NCBI GenBank assembly: GCA_024579835.1
Contig: CP102060.1
Span: 2,765,558 to 2,829,557, forward strand
Origin: Clostridiaceae bacterium HFYG-1003
GTDB taxonomy: Bacteria > Bacillota > Clostridia > Clostridiales > Clostridiaceae
Length of the DNA: 64,000 nt
Reading direction: 5' to 3'
The number at the start of each line of letters is the position of its first letter. Positions within the stretch are counted from its first letter, which is position 1. Positions 55,643 to 64,000 of the stretch are shown piece after piece. Position numbers and translations under genes: made by a program. The notes beneath the pieces were generated by a model. The model was not told where the DNA came from, searched no databases, and saw only the letters and a list, made by a program, of their open reading frames with translations.

Positions 55643-57514
55643 ATGCCATATCAAGGACAATCATACGATGTCATCGTAATCGGCGGCGGCCATGCGGGAG
55701 CGGAAGCTGCTCTGGCCAGTGCCCGCCTGGGGATGAAAACCATCCTGCTGACCATGAACATCGATTCCATTGCCTTCCTCCCCTGCAATCCAAACATCGG
55801 AGGAACAGCCAAGGGTCATCTGGTCCGGGAAGTGGATGCCCTGGGCGGACAGATGGGCCTGAATATTGATAAGACTTTTATCCAGTCCCGGATGCTCAAT
55901 ACATCGCGGGGTCCCGCGGTTCATTCGCTGCGGGCCCAGGCTGACAAGAAACGCTACCAGGAAGAAATGATCAAGACGCTGGAAGCTCAGGACGGTTTGA
56001 CTATCTATCAGGTAGAGGCAACCGCTTTGAACGTGACAGACGGAGTCATTCAGGGCGTCACCACAAAGAACGGGGCATACCTTCCGGCAAAAGCCGTCAT
56101 CCTGTGCACCGGAACGTATCTGAAAGGAAAAATCATTATTGGAGAAACCAGTTATGAGTCTGGCCCCAGCGGACTTCAGCCGGCTCGGGACCTCTCCCAG
56201 AATCTGCTCGACCTGGGCATTGCCCTGAGACGGTTTAAAACCGGTACCCCTGCCCGGGTCCATAAGCGAAGCATCGACTTTTCCGTCATGGAGGAGCAGA
56301 CCGGTGATTCCGAGATTTACCCGTTCTCTTTCCTGACCGAAACGCTGGACCGGGTGGACCAGGTCAGCTGCCACCTGACCTATACCGCTCCCCTGACCCA
56401 TGAAATAATCCGCCGGAATATCCATCGCTCCCCTCTCTACAATGGATCCATCGAGGGGGTCGGGCCGCGCTACTGCCCTTCGATCGAGGACAAGCTGATG
56501 AAATTTCCGGATAAAGAACGTCATCAGATCTTTATTGAACCGGAAAGTGAATCCAGCCAAGAGATGTATATACAAGGTATGTCATCATCGCTGCCGGAGG
56601 ATGTCCAAATTGAATTCCTCCGTTCTGTACCTGGTTTGGAGCAGGCGGAAATCACCCGTTCGGGATACGCCATTGAATATGACTGCATTGATCCCCTGCA
56701 GTTGAAACCGACCCTTGAATTCAAAACAATCCGAAACTTGTTCAGTGCCGGCCAGATCAATGGAACCTCTGGCTATGAGGAAGCTGCCGGTCAGGGAATT
56801 CTGGCTGGCATCAATGCCGCATTGGCCATACAGCATCGGGAGCCCGTGATGATCGACCGTTCTCAGGGGTATATCGGCGTACTGGTGGACGATCTGGTCA
56901 CCAAGGGGACCAATGAACCCTATCGAATGATGACGGCCCGATCGGAATATCGTCTGGAGTTAAGACAGGACAATGCGGATCTTCGGCTGACGGAACTTGG
57001 CCGACAAGTTGGTTTGGTCAATGATGAGCGCTGGGCCCGGTATATGGAGCGCAAGGAAGCCATCGGTCGGGAGAAACACCGGCTGAAGGAAGAGGTCCTT
57101 ACCGGCAAGGCGGACCAAAACGAAGTCATGATTACACTGGGCAGCACTGAGATTAAGAAAGCCACGAGCCTGTATGACCTGATCAAGCGCCCAGAACTGG
57201 ATTATGACAAACTGTCTCCCTTGGATCCGAACCGCATGCCATTGAGGAAGGATATCCGGGACGAAATTAATATTCAAATCAAATACGAAGGATACATTCA
57301 AAAGGAACAGGAGAAAATCAATCAGTTCCGCAAGATGGAAAATCGGTTGATTCCGGATGAGGTTAACTATTTAACAATCAAAGGACTGCGCAAGGAAGCA
57401 CAGCTGAAGCTGGATCAATTACGACCGCTGAACCTGGGCCAGGCATCTCGAATCTCGGGAGTCTCCCCTGCTGATATCAATGTCCTTTTAATTTATCTGG
57501 AATCCAGGAGGTAA
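55643..57514 (+). CDS. mnmG: tRNA uridine-5-carboxymethylaminomethyl modification enzyme MnmG
   Basis: 623-residue FAD enzyme, partner of MnmE. The FAD motif is [19 protein letters not shown], the GidA signatures [20 protein letters not shown] and [11 protein letters not shown] are present. GTGAAATA precedes the ATG. rsmG begins 1 base after its stop. Confidence 0.97.
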   Translation: MPYQGQSYDVIVIGGGHAGAEAALASARLGMKTILLTMNIDSIAFLPCNPNIGGTAKGHLVREVDALGGQMGLNIDKTFIQSRMLNTSRGPAVHSLRAQADKKRYQEEMIKTLEAQDGLTIYQVEATALNVTDGVIQGVTTKNGAYLPAKAVILCTGTYLKGKIIIGETSYESGPSGLQPARDLSQNLLDLGIALRRFKTGTPARVHKRSIDFSVMEEQTGDSEIYPFSFLTETLDRVDQVSCHLTYTAPLTHEIIRRNIHRSPLYNGSIEGVGPRYCPSIEDKLMKFPDKERHQIFIEPESESSQEMYIQGMSSSLPEDVQIEFLRSVPGLEQAEITRSGYAIEYDCIDPLQLKPTLEFKTIRNLFSAGQINGTSGYEEAAGQGILAGINAALAIQHREPVMIDRSQGYIGVLVDDLVTKGTNEPYRMMTARSEYRLELRQDNADLRLTELGRQVGLVNDERWARYMERKEAIGREKHRLKEEVLTGKADQNEVMITLGSTEIKKATSLYDLIKRPELDYDKLSPLDPNRMPLRKDIRDEINIQIKYEGYIQKEQEKINQFRKMENRLIPDEVNYLTIKGLRKEAQLKLDQLRPLNLGQASRISGVSPADINVLLIYLESRR

Positions 57515-57515
57515 T

Positions 57516-58259
57516 ATGAACCAGCACTATGATATGCTCCGACGGATCGCTGAACCAATGGAAATGGATGTTTCACGTGAAACATTTGAGCGATTTGTTC
57601 TTTATAAAAATCTGCTGCAGGAATGGAACCAACACCTGAACCTGACAGCAATTATCGATGATGACGGAATTTTCCTGAAACATTTCGCAGATTCGATCAC
57701 TATTTTCCGCTTGAATGAGGTCAAACAATCGAAATCTGTCATTGACGTTGGTACGGGGGCCGGATTCCCCGGCCTTCCGATGAAAATCCTGGATAATTCG
57801 ATTGAACTGACTTGCCTGGATCCACTGAATAAACGACTGACCTTTCTAAAGGAAGTAACGAATCAGCTTGGTTTAGCGGGTGTTCATTTCATTCATGGTC
57901 GAGCTGAAGATGTTTCACGTGAAACATCTCATCGCGATCACTATGATTTGGCGGTATCCAGAGCGGTGGCAGTACTTCCCACACTGATGGAATTCTGCTT
58001 GCCCTTCGTCGCACCGAATCATTATTTCGTCGCTATGAAGGGTCCGGGTATTGAAGCTGAGGTTAAACTGAATCCCAAGCTGTTTCATGAATTGTCTTCA
58101 AGTCTTGTCAAAATTGAACAGGTGCCTGATTTAGATGAATACGAGCACAACCTGGTATTGATCAAAAAAACCAACGCAACCAGCTCGAATTTTCCAAGGA
58201 AATTCGCTCAAATTAAAAAAGACACGGAACGATACAAGACACTTCTGGGCAAAAGTTAA
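57516..58259 (+). CDS. rsmG: 16S rRNA (guanine-527-N7) methyltransferase RsmG
   Basis: 247-residue SAM-dependent methyltransferase with the motif DVGTGAGFPGLPMKI and the conserved HFADS segment. Two perfect parS sites lie inside the coding sequence (57569-57584 and 57911-57926), both encoding the peptide word VSRET. A third parS forms part of the terminator hairpin after the stop. Confidence 0.95.
   Translation: MNQHYDMLRRIAEPMEMDVSRETFERFVLYKNLLQEWNQHLNLTAIIDDDGIFLKHFADSITIFRLNEVKQSKSVIDVGTGAGFPGLPMKILDNSIELTCLDPLNKRLTFLKEVTNQLGLAGVHFIHGRAEDVSRETSHRDHYDLAVSRAVAVLPTLMEFCLPFVAPNHYFVAMKGPGIEAEVKLNPKLFHELSSSLVKIEQVPDLDEYEHNLVLIKKTNATSSNFPRKFAQIKKDTERYKTLLGKS
57569..57584. promoter_or_regulatory. 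parS site 1 (inside rsmG)
   Basis: Exact 16-base palindrome TGTTTCACGTGAAACA, the ParB/Spo0J-binding consensus, read in rsmG as part of codons 19-23. Confidence 0.97.
57911..57926. promoter_or_regulatory. parS site 2 (inside rsmG)
   Basis: Second exact copy of TGTTTCACGTGAAACA within rsmG, in the same reading frame as site 1 and encoding the same VSRET word. Confidence 0.97.
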
Positions 58260-58304
58260 AATCCAACTAATTCTCTGTAGACAGTACTCAGAAAAACATT
58301 CTCC

Positions 58305-58340
58305 ACGGCAGCAATGTTTCACGTGAAACATTGCTGCCGT
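58305..58340 (+). terminator. rsmG terminator built around a parS site
   Basis: A perfect 36-base palindrome whose outer arms are ACGGCAGCAA and TTGCTGCCGT and whose centre (58315-58330) is the exact parS TGTTTCACGTGAAACA; a TTTATAA stretch follows. It lies 45 bases after the rsmG stop, so the same bases probably terminate transcription and bind ParB (parS site 3). Confidence 0.85.
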
Positions 58341-58620
58341 TTTATAATTCATCTTTTTAATCCATTTTTTGTGATCCGTCTTTCTAAGATCGGATCATAT
58401 ATGAGTTGAAGACAACCCGAGTCTGATCGCTTTATAATAGGAGTCTTGTAGAATGTCTGGACAATAGTTTCAGGTTATCCATTGAATAATTGAAGTAATC
58501 AAGAATCAAATTCTTGATCTGTGCATAAGTCCATGATTTTCGTTGGTTTATGAGCATCTGAGTCAATTAGAAACTATTCACAAAATAATCCACTGATTTA
58601 TCCCCAAATGGTCCATATAA

Positions 58621-58880
58621 TGTGGATAAGTCGGTGGATTACTCAGAAAAATTGTTAATATTCATAAAAATGCCCTAAAATACTTCGTTGGAAACGTACT
58701 TATCAACAGGATACATGCATGGTTTCTGAAGAAAAAAATGATTATAACCTTTTGTTTTGGTTACTATTATGTTTTATCCACAATTTTAGGTTCTCATTGT
58801 GGATAAAACATCTTCATTTCTGCTTAATAATGCAATGAGGAAGAATATAAGTTCAACGTGAAACCAACTGGTGTGGATAA
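58621..58880. promoter_or_regulatory. DnaA-box cluster with paired inverted boxes
   Basis: Four perfect boxes: TGTGGATAA at 58621-58629, TTATCCACA at 58774-58782, TGTGGATAA at 58798-58806 and 58872-58880. The second and third lie in a perfect 16-base inverted repeat ATGTTTTATCCACAAT (58769-58784) / its complement (58796-58811) with an 11-base spacer, so two DnaA molecules would face each other. Confidence 0.85.
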
Positions 58881-59196
58881 CATGATAAAAAAGAGCATTC
58901 ATTTGATTGAAGCACAAAGCAAAACCAATTGATGGGTAAAGATATCCACAAAATCACGCAATGAATGTGAATATCTACTCCACATGAACGATCTTCCATC
59001 GTACTTGGAGATGAACTGGAAATGAAAGCTGTATGAGGTGCTAAACTCAGAGGTAAAAACCAAAATTAACAAGCAGATTTTTATTATTGTACTTGCAGGC
59101 AGCAAAATATGATCCGATGCAGGAGCCATTGTACGGATCCAGGAATGAAATAATAAATCATAGTATACCTGCATTGGTTCTGTGAAAGCGCCCAAA

Positions 59197-59212
59197 TGTT
59201 TCACGTGAAACA
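59197..59212. promoter_or_regulatory. parS site 4
   Basis: Exact TGTTTCACGTGAAACA, extended by nine more paired bases on each side (GCGCCCAAA / TTTGGGCGC) to a 34-base perfect palindrome from 59188 to 59221. Confidence 0.97.
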
Positions 59213-59343
59213 TTTGGGCGCATAATTTTTGTGAAGAAGCACGACTATTGATCATTAGAACGAACTTAATCATACTGATAAGATTCCTGGTCATCAGCAA
59301 AAGTCCAGGCTTTAGCTATGACACCTGCTAAAATGGAAGAAAA

Positions 59344-59359
59344 TGTTTCACGTGAAACA
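59344..59359. promoter_or_regulatory. parS site 5
   Basis: Exact TGTTTCACGTGAAACA, flanked by AAGAAAA and TTTTTTCTT, so an imperfect longer palindrome is again present. Confidence 0.97.
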
Positions 59360-59476
59360 TTTTTTCTTAAAGCTTGATACAATACCTTAAAACTGATAAA
59401 AAAAGCTTGAATTTAATTGAATACTAATCCAGTAAATCCAGGTCGATTGGTAGATTAAGAAACCGGGGGGAGAGAA

Positions 59477-59492
59477 TGTTTCACGTGAAACA
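59477..59492. promoter_or_regulatory. parS site 6
   Basis: Exact TGTTTCACGTGAAACA inside a 30-base perfect palindrome (59470-59499) with outer arms GAGAGAA and TTCTCTC. Confidence 0.97.
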
Positions 59493-59667
59493 TTCTCTCG
59501 GCCATACTGTGAATAGGATCTAAAGAGTGGAAGAACAGAAAATTTCATAACTGGGCTAATTTAGCCCAAAGTATGAATGGCACTGTTGGAAATTCTTTTC
59601 TATTTATTGGGATAGATGCATAAATAACTTGGTTTTTATGGTAAAATTAGTAGAGCAAAGGTCCAAA

Positions 59668-59683
59668 TGTTTCACGTGAAACA
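59668..59683. promoter_or_regulatory. parS site 7
   Basis: Exact TGTTTCACGTGAAACA, without the longer flanking palindrome, about 300 bases before parA and 17 bases before a TTTTAGCCCA motif. Confidence 0.97.
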
Positions 59684-59983
59684 TGTTATGAGCACAAAAT
59701 TTTAGCCCAAATTTCCGAATTGATCAAACTGATTATGAAGATCGAATCAATGTTCGAGAGTGGGATAATGATTTATCAACTGCTTCGAAGGAATATTGAC
59801 AAAATAATCAACTGATTCAGTGGATAAATAGGATATGCCTAAAAATAAGATTCAAAATTTACTTGATTTGGAAATAAAAAAATGGACTTGTACGACATTT
59901 GTAAAGTTCGATGAAATGCTTTTCACAGCCACTCAGACGGACGGCTTTTGGTTATAATAAATTAAAGTAAGGGAGAATGCCAT

Positions 59984-60757
59984 TTGAAAGTAATCAGTAT
60001 ATTCAACCAGAAGGGCGGCGTTGGCAAAACCACTACCAACATCAATCTGGCCGCGGGTCTGGCGTTGAAGAAGAAAAAGGTACTGACCATCGACATGGAT
60101 CCGCAGGGAAACACAACATCCGGACTAGGCATCGATAAGCGGGAACAAACCCTCTCTACTTATGATCTGCTGCTGGGAGATATCCCGGTCAGTGACCTGA
60201 TTCAGCCTGTTGAAACTGTCCCGGGGCTCTATATAATTCCTGCCAGCATGCACCTGGCTGGAGCGGATATTGAGCTTTCGCAAATCAAAGACCGGGAAAA
60301 AGTTCTGGCTGAACGTTTAAAAGAAATTGAGACTCGTCAGTTTGATTATATTTTTTTGGATTGCCCACCCTCACTGGGACTGCTCAGCATCAATGCGCTG
60401 ACGGCATCCGACTCTGTGATTATTCCCATGCAAAGTGAATTTTATGCTTTGGAGGGAATCAGTCATCTGCTTGATACCATTCTAAGGGTCAATAAAGGCT
60501 TGAATAAAGATCTGGCAATCGAAGGAGTTCTCCTTACGATGTACGACCCACGCAAAAATCTTCATCTGGAAGTAGCTAAAGAATTGAAAAAACATTTCGG
60601 TGCGCTCGTATACCGCTGTACGATTCCTCAGAATGTCCGTCTGGCAGAGGCACCCAGTTTTGGGTTGCCCATCTATCAGTTCGATGCCCGCTGCAAAGGG
60701 GCAGAAGCCTTTGAGGATCTGGTAAAAGAGTTCCTGAAAAAGAATAAGGAGAAATAA
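59984..60757 (+). CDS. parA: Chromosome partitioning ATPase ParA/Soj
   Basis: 257-residue ParA-type ATPase with the deviant Walker A FNQKGGVGKTTTNINLA, Walker B DYIFLDCPPSLG and no N-terminal helix-turn-helix, as in Soj. The start is a TTG at 59984 with GGGAGA 7 bases upstream. It is coupled to parB by a TAATG overlap and works with it on the seven parS sites just upstream. Confidence 0.95.
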   Translation: MKVISIFNQKGGVGKTTTNINLAAGLALKKKKVLTIDMDPQGNTTSGLGIDKREQTLSTYDLLLGDIPVSDLIQPVETVPGLYIIPASMHLAGADIELSQIKDREKVLAERLKEIETRQFDYIFLDCPPSLGLLSINALTASDSVIIPMQSEFYALEGISHLLDTILRVNKGLNKDLAIEGVLLTMYDPRKNLHLEVAKELKKHFGALVYRCTIPQNVRLAEAPSFGLPIYQFDARCKGAEAFEDLVKEFLKKNKEK

Positions 60758-61629
60758 TGAGCAAAAAATTCGGTCTGGGAAAAGGACTGGATTCCTTATT
60801 GCCAACGGAAGACCCGGCGAAGAAGACAGAATCCGCCGTTAAGCCTTCGGATAAAGTAAGCATCAATCAACTGAAACCCAATAAGGAACAGCCAAGAAAA
60901 CATTTTGATGAGACAAGGCTGCTTGAACTGACCGAGTCCATCAAAGAACATGGAGTCATTCAGCCGATCCTGGTTACCAGGGATAAGGCCGGAAGCGATT
61001 ATATCATTGTAGCGGGAGAACGCAGATGGAGAGCGGCGAAAAAGGCTGGCCTCAAGGAAGTTCCGGTCGTAGAAATGGATCTGACCAATCAGGAACTGAT
61101 GGAAGTATCTCTCATTGAAAACATTCAGCGTCAGGATCTCAATCCGATTGAAGAAGCCGGCGCGTTTAAGAAACTAATGGATGATTTCAAAATGACGCAG
61201 GAAGCGATCAGTCAGCGGGTGGGAAAGTCGCGAGCAGCGATTTCCAACACCATCCGACTTCTTCAGCTGGATTCCAGAGTGCTGGATTATCTGGCCGATG
61301 GCGTTATTTTTGAAGGACATGGCCGGGCGTTGCTCGGGGTCGATGATCCGGATCTGCAGTATAAGATCTGTCAGAAGATCATTGACGAAGGCATGTCAGT
61401 CCGGGATGCCGAAAATTACATAAAGAATTATGACAAAATGAAAGACCTTCGATCCAGAGAACGGAAAAAGGATATTTTCCTGGCGGATCTGGAGAAGCAA
61501 ATCGGCGGTTATTTCGGCACGAAAGTGACATTTCGGCAGAAAACCAAAAACAGGGGCAAGATCGAAATCGAGTACTACAACCAGGAAGACCTGGAGCGAA
61601 TTCTCGACTTACTGAAGGCAGAGGAATAA
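60757..61629 (+). CDS. parB: Chromosome partitioning protein ParB/Spo0J
   Basis: 290-residue ParB. It has the N-terminal KFGLGKGLDSLLP peptide, the CTP-binding nuclease-like domain with GERRWRAAKKAG and ENIQRQDLNPIEEA, the helix-turn-helix MTQEAISQRVGKSRAAISNTIRLLQL, and a C-terminal dimerisation end. It should bind the parS sites at 57569-59683 and spread from them. Confidence 0.96.
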   Translation: MSKKFGLGKGLDSLLPTEDPAKKTESAVKPSDKVSINQLKPNKEQPRKHFDETRLLELTESIKEHGVIQPILVTRDKAGSDYIIVAGERRWRAAKKAGLKEVPVVEMDLTNQELMEVSLIENIQRQDLNPIEEAGAFKKLMDDFKMTQEAISQRVGKSRAAISNTIRLLQLDSRVLDYLADGVIFEGHGRALLGVDDPDLQYKICQKIIDEGMSVRDAENYIKNYDKMKDLRSRERKKDIFLADLEKQIGGYFGTKVTFRQKTKNRGKIEIEYYNQEDLERILDLLKAEE

Positions 61630-61638
61630 GGGGAGAAA

Positions 61639-62226
61639 ATGAATTTATTAAATCAAATGGGACCGGTCGTGGCGGTGGCATTGGTTTTCTTGTTGGCTGC
61701 TGTTATTGGACTGAGCGTTCTATCATATAAAATGTATAATAAACTGAACAAGATTGAGACGGCTTACCGCAGAACGTTCCGGGTGGGACGGGGAAAAATC
61801 CTGGAAGATCTGATTGCGGAGAATCTCCAGATAATGGAAGAGGCTTCTACGGTTTCCAAAGAAGTTGCAGCTAAAATGGAAAAGCTCGAATCAGATATGG
61901 CCCGTGCAATTCAGAATGTCGGCATGGTTCGATACAGAGCCTTCAAGGATATGGGACCGGAACTGTCCTTCTCCCTGGCACTGCTCGATGCTCATAAAGA
62001 CGGCGTAATCATTACCAATATCTTCGGCGGATCCAACTGCTCCGTTTATTCCAAACCGATCAAGGATGGCAAGTCAGACTTCCTCCTGTCGCTGGAAGAA
62101 AAGGAGGCGCTGGAAATCGCGATGTCGGACAAGCCCAGCAAGATTCCGGAGCCGGCTAAAAAACCAACCCTTCCGGGGATGATCGCCGCTGTGGTGGCAA
62201 ACAATATCCTGGCACCCAAAAACTAA
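61639..62226 (+). CDS. DUF4446 family membrane-anchored protein
   Basis: 195-residue protein with one N-terminal membrane helix (VVAVALVFLLAAVIGLSVLSY), a coiled-coil-like helix, and the conserved core VGMVRYRAFKDMGPELSFSLALLD ... DGVIITNIFGGSNCSVYSKPI that marks DUF4446. The family commonly follows parB in Clostridia; its function is unknown. GGGGAG precedes the ATG, 9 bases after parB. Confidence 0.88.
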   Translation: MNLLNQMGPVVAVALVFLLAAVIGLSVLSYKMYNKLNKIETAYRRTFRVGRGKILEDLIAENLQIMEEASTVSKEVAAKMEKLESDMARAIQNVGMVRYRAFKDMGPELSFSLALLDAHKDGVIITNIFGGSNCSVYSKPIKDGKSDFLLSLEEKEALEIAMSDKPSKIPEPAKKPTLPGMIAAVVANNILAPKN

Positions 62227-62238
62227 TAATTCAAACAG

Positions 62239-62261
62239 AAAACGGGATGAAATCCCGTTTT
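62239..62261 (+). terminator. Terminator after the parAB-DUF4446 unit
   Basis: Stem AAAACGGGAT / ATCCCGTTTT with a GAA loop followed by more T, 13 bases after the stop. The 290 bases that follow hold no supported gene; a TATAAT at 62488-62493 may belong to the mscS promoter. Confidence 0.93.
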
Positions 62262-62553
62262 TTGCTTGTCCGCAGATCAACAGGATTGCATCACAGTACA
62301 CGGAGATCCTTTGCTGGCTGCGGTTTCTCATGATGCGGCTCCCTTTGGGGGGAGTGGCGAAGTTTTATTTCCGGATAGCCGGTTTCGGTTTTTTGATGTG
62401 CGTATCAAGTGACCAGCGGATTGCTGAAATTAGGATGAATTACCCGAACAAGAGTGAAAACTGTCCCGGGGCGGGGACAAATTAAGATATAATAAGAGAT
62501 GTATAACAAACAGGGAAGCATGAATAATAAGTTTGTTTCCGACGGAGGATCCT

Positions 62554-63390
62554 ATGAATCTGGAAGAAATATGGATCAGCATGAAACCTGGTTTGGCAGC
62601 CATTCCCGGGAAACTGGTTGCCTCTCTGGCAGTACTGCTGACCGTAACCTTGATCATCAAGCTGCTGCATTATCTGATCGATCGAACCCTGGACGTCAAG
62701 TTCATGAAACTGGATCTGGTAACCCAGAATATCCGAACAAAAACACTCCGCTCGATTCTGAAGAGCCTGACCACGTACGGTCTTTATATTTTCGCAATCC
62801 TCTATATCATCACGTTGTTTGTCGGCCCGCTGGGCCTGACTCTGACATCCATCGGCGGCGTAGCCCTCGGCTTTGGGGCTCAGAGCTTCGTCAAAGACAT
62901 CATTGCCGGCATTTTCATTCTGATGGAGAACAAGTTTAAAATCGGGGAGTATGTCACCATTGGCGGACGCCAGGGAATCGTAGAGGATATCGGTCTGCGC
63001 ACAACGGTGCTGCGTGATTTTAACGGCGATATGCACATCATTCCGAATGGCAACATTCAGGAAGTCACCAATGTATCCCGGGGGGACCGGCGGTTCATGG
63101 TGGAAGTGCTCATCCCCGATACCGGCGCCGTCGAGCAGGCGGCTGTCCTTTTGCAGGAAGTGAGTGAGGAGTTCAAGAAAACCCATGACCAGCTGCTGGA
63201 CGGACCCGCTTATGTGGGTGTTGTCAACATCCGGGATGTGGGAGCAACCCTGCGTGTTCAGGGCCGGGCGGAGTATGTCTATCACTGGATTTATGAAAAT
63301 GACCTGAGACGGGATATTCTTCAACGCTTCGCACAGGCAGGGATAAAAACAGGTGTCCGGATGTTTTCCGAAGGAGGCATGGCAAAATGA
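62554..63390 (+). CDS. mscS: Small-conductance mechanosensitive channel (MscS family)
   Basis: 278-residue channel with three membrane helices; the pore-lining third helix is LTSIGGVALGFGAQSFVKDIIAG and the beta domain is GGRQGIVEDIGLRTTVLRDF ... IIPNGNIQEVTNVSR, both typical. GGAGG lies 7 bases before the ATG at 62554. It overlaps the DUF951 gene by four bases. Confidence 0.93.
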   Translation: MNLEEIWISMKPGLAAIPGKLVASLAVLLTVTLIIKLLHYLIDRTLDVKFMKLDLVTQNIRTKTLRSILKSLTTYGLYIFAILYIITLFVGPLGLTLTSIGGVALGFGAQSFVKDIIAGIFILMENKFKIGEYVTIGGRQGIVEDIGLRTTVLRDFNGDMHIIPNGNIQEVTNVSRGDRRFMVEVLIPDTGAVEQAAVLLQEVSEEFKKTHDQLLDGPAYVGVVNIRDVGATLRVQGRAEYVYHWIYENDLRRDILQRFAQAGIKTGVRMFSEGGMAK

Positions 63391-63590
63391 TCAGCGAGTA
63401 TGAACTGGGAACGATTGTCCAAATGAAAAAACAGCACCCGTGCGGTTCCTGGCAATGGGAAGTCATCCGACTGGGTGCGGATATCAAGATCAAATGTACC
63501 GGATGTGGCCGTATGGTAATGCTGCCAAGAAGCAAGTTTGAAAAGGACGCGAAGAAAGTAATCAGTACAGGCGAAAAAAAAAATTTGTAA
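63387..63590 (+). CDS. DUF951 family small protein
   Basis: 67-residue protein with the DUF951 pattern GTIVQMKKQHPCGSWQWEVIRLGADIKIKCTGCGRMVMLPRSKFEK; the CxxC and the upstream HPCG cysteine may bind zinc. It is a standard neighbour of mscS and rpsF in Firmicutes. Function unknown. Confidence 0.92.
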   Translation: MISEYELGTIVQMKKQHPCGSWQWEVIRLGADIKIKCTGCGRMVMLPRSKFEKDAKKVISTGEKKNL

Positions 63591-63677
63591 TGTCGGAGAA
63601 AATGTGATAGCATTAGTAATTGCAATCCCTGTCATGCGAAATGTATGACCATTTGTCCGGGGGGAGGAGGTGACATT

Positions 63678-63965
63678 ATGAGAAAGTATGAAACCATATT
63701 CATTGCACATCCGTCATTCGACGAGGAAGGCGTTAACGGCCTGATCGAACGGTTCAAGGGTGTAATCGAAAATGGCGGAGGTACCGTCGCTAATGTTGAT
63801 TTATGGGGTAAGAGAAGACTTGCTTACGAAATCAGCAAAGTGAACGAAGGTACTTATGTACTGATGAACTTTGAAAGTGAATCAGCATTGCCGAAAGAAC
63901 TCGACCGTATCTACAGAATTACGGATGGAGTTTTGCGCCACATCATCGTCGTATTAGAAAAATAA
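63678..63965 (+). CDS. rpsF: Ribosomal protein S6
   Basis: 95-residue S6, MRKYETIFIAHPSFDEEGV onward, with the conserved WGKRRLAYEISKVNEGTYVL and RIYRITDGVLRHIIV segments. GGAGGAGG is 7 bases before the ATG at 63678. It is followed by ssb as usual. Confidence 0.96.
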   Translation: MRKYETIFIAHPSFDEEGVNGLIERFKGVIENGGGTVANVDLWGKRRLAYEISKVNEGTYVLMNFESESALPKELDRIYRITDGVLRHIIVVLEK

Positions 63966-63977
63966 GGATGGTGTAAA

Positions 63978-64000
63978 ATGAACAAAGTAACATTAATAGG
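63978..64000 (+). CDS. ssb: Single-stranded DNA-binding protein (first codons only)
   Basis: Only MNKVTLIG is inside the window. This start, 12 bases after rpsF, is the typical N-terminus of SSB in the rpsF-ssb-rpsR operon. Confidence 0.85.

Larger units (their letters stand above)
58341..59983. other. AT-rich non-coding segment between rsmG and parA
   Basis: About 1.6 kb with no supported gene. It contains four further parS sites (4-7), a DnaA-box cluster (58621-58880), near-matches such as TTATCAACA at 58699-58707, and GGGCTAA motifs at 59551-59571 and 59700-59710. It is much more AT-rich than the coding DNA. Confidence 0.8.

Noticed and set aside
62482-63324. 280-codon minus-strand open frame
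   Set aside because: Antisense to mscS, which has clear family motifs and a good ribosome site.
1-64000. CRISPR array, rRNA or tRNA genes
   Set aside because: No regularly spaced repeats with unique spacers and no rRNA- or tRNA-like sequence were seen; I could not run a dedicated search.

Overview
The window looks like the chromosomal replication-origin region of a strictly anaerobic, amino-acid-fermenting Clostridia-class Firmicute of moderate GC content. Three things point there: the Firmicute order dnaA-dnaN-S4-recF-remB-gyrB-gyrA on one side of the origin and rpmH-rnpA-yidD-yidC-khpB-mnmE-mnmG-rsmG-parA-parB-rpsF-ssb on the other; a D-proline reductase (Stickland) operon with an in-frame UGA selenocysteine codon; and an electron-bifurcating-type [FeFe] hydrogenase. 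I do not name a genus. Left of the origin most genes are on the minus strand and right of it all are on the plus strand, so genes largely follow replication direction.

Layout: 1-4815 (minus) hydrogenase operon hydC-hydB-hydA-hydE, hydE cut by the window edge. 5272-10010: nudC, an OsmC-like protein, an M20 amidohydrolase and a divergent DUF3100 membrane protein with a structured leader. 10136-15493 (minus): prdC-prdA-small protein-prdB-prdF. 16032-21257: two unrecognised genes, a DUF255/thioredoxin-fold protein, glutaminase, and a DUF488 protein. 21384-25229: three tandem lipoprotein serpins. 25446-34538: small membrane protein, metallophosphoesterase, cbiA, uracil permease, MFS carrier, DUF1667-like protein, GlpA-like flavoprotein, HD-domain protein. 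35154-37493: secreted SH3/amidase wall hydrolase, behind a DnaA-box cluster. 37630-39406: IS1634-type insertion sequence, followed by an AT-rich stretch with one membrane-anchored gene. 40659-49695: gyrA, gyrB, remB, recF, then an hsp20 gene and long spacer, then the S4 gene and dnaN. 49696-51830: dnaA with origin elements on both sides. 51831-58259: rpmH to rsmG. 58260-59983: 1.7 kb non-coding segment with five of seven perfect parS sites and a second DnaA-box cluster. 59984-64000: parA, parB, DUF4446, mscS, DUF951, rpsF and the first codons of ssb.

How it fits together: proline racemase makes D-proline, PrdA/PrdB reduce it using electrons probably delivered by the RnfC-like PrdC, and the hydrogenase and proline reductase are alternative sinks for reducing equivalents. 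Around the origin, DnaA boxes, parS sites and a recurrent unexplained motif (TGGGCTAAAAT) crowd the intergenic DNA; these, the serpin triplet and the structured leaders are the parts most worth a second look.
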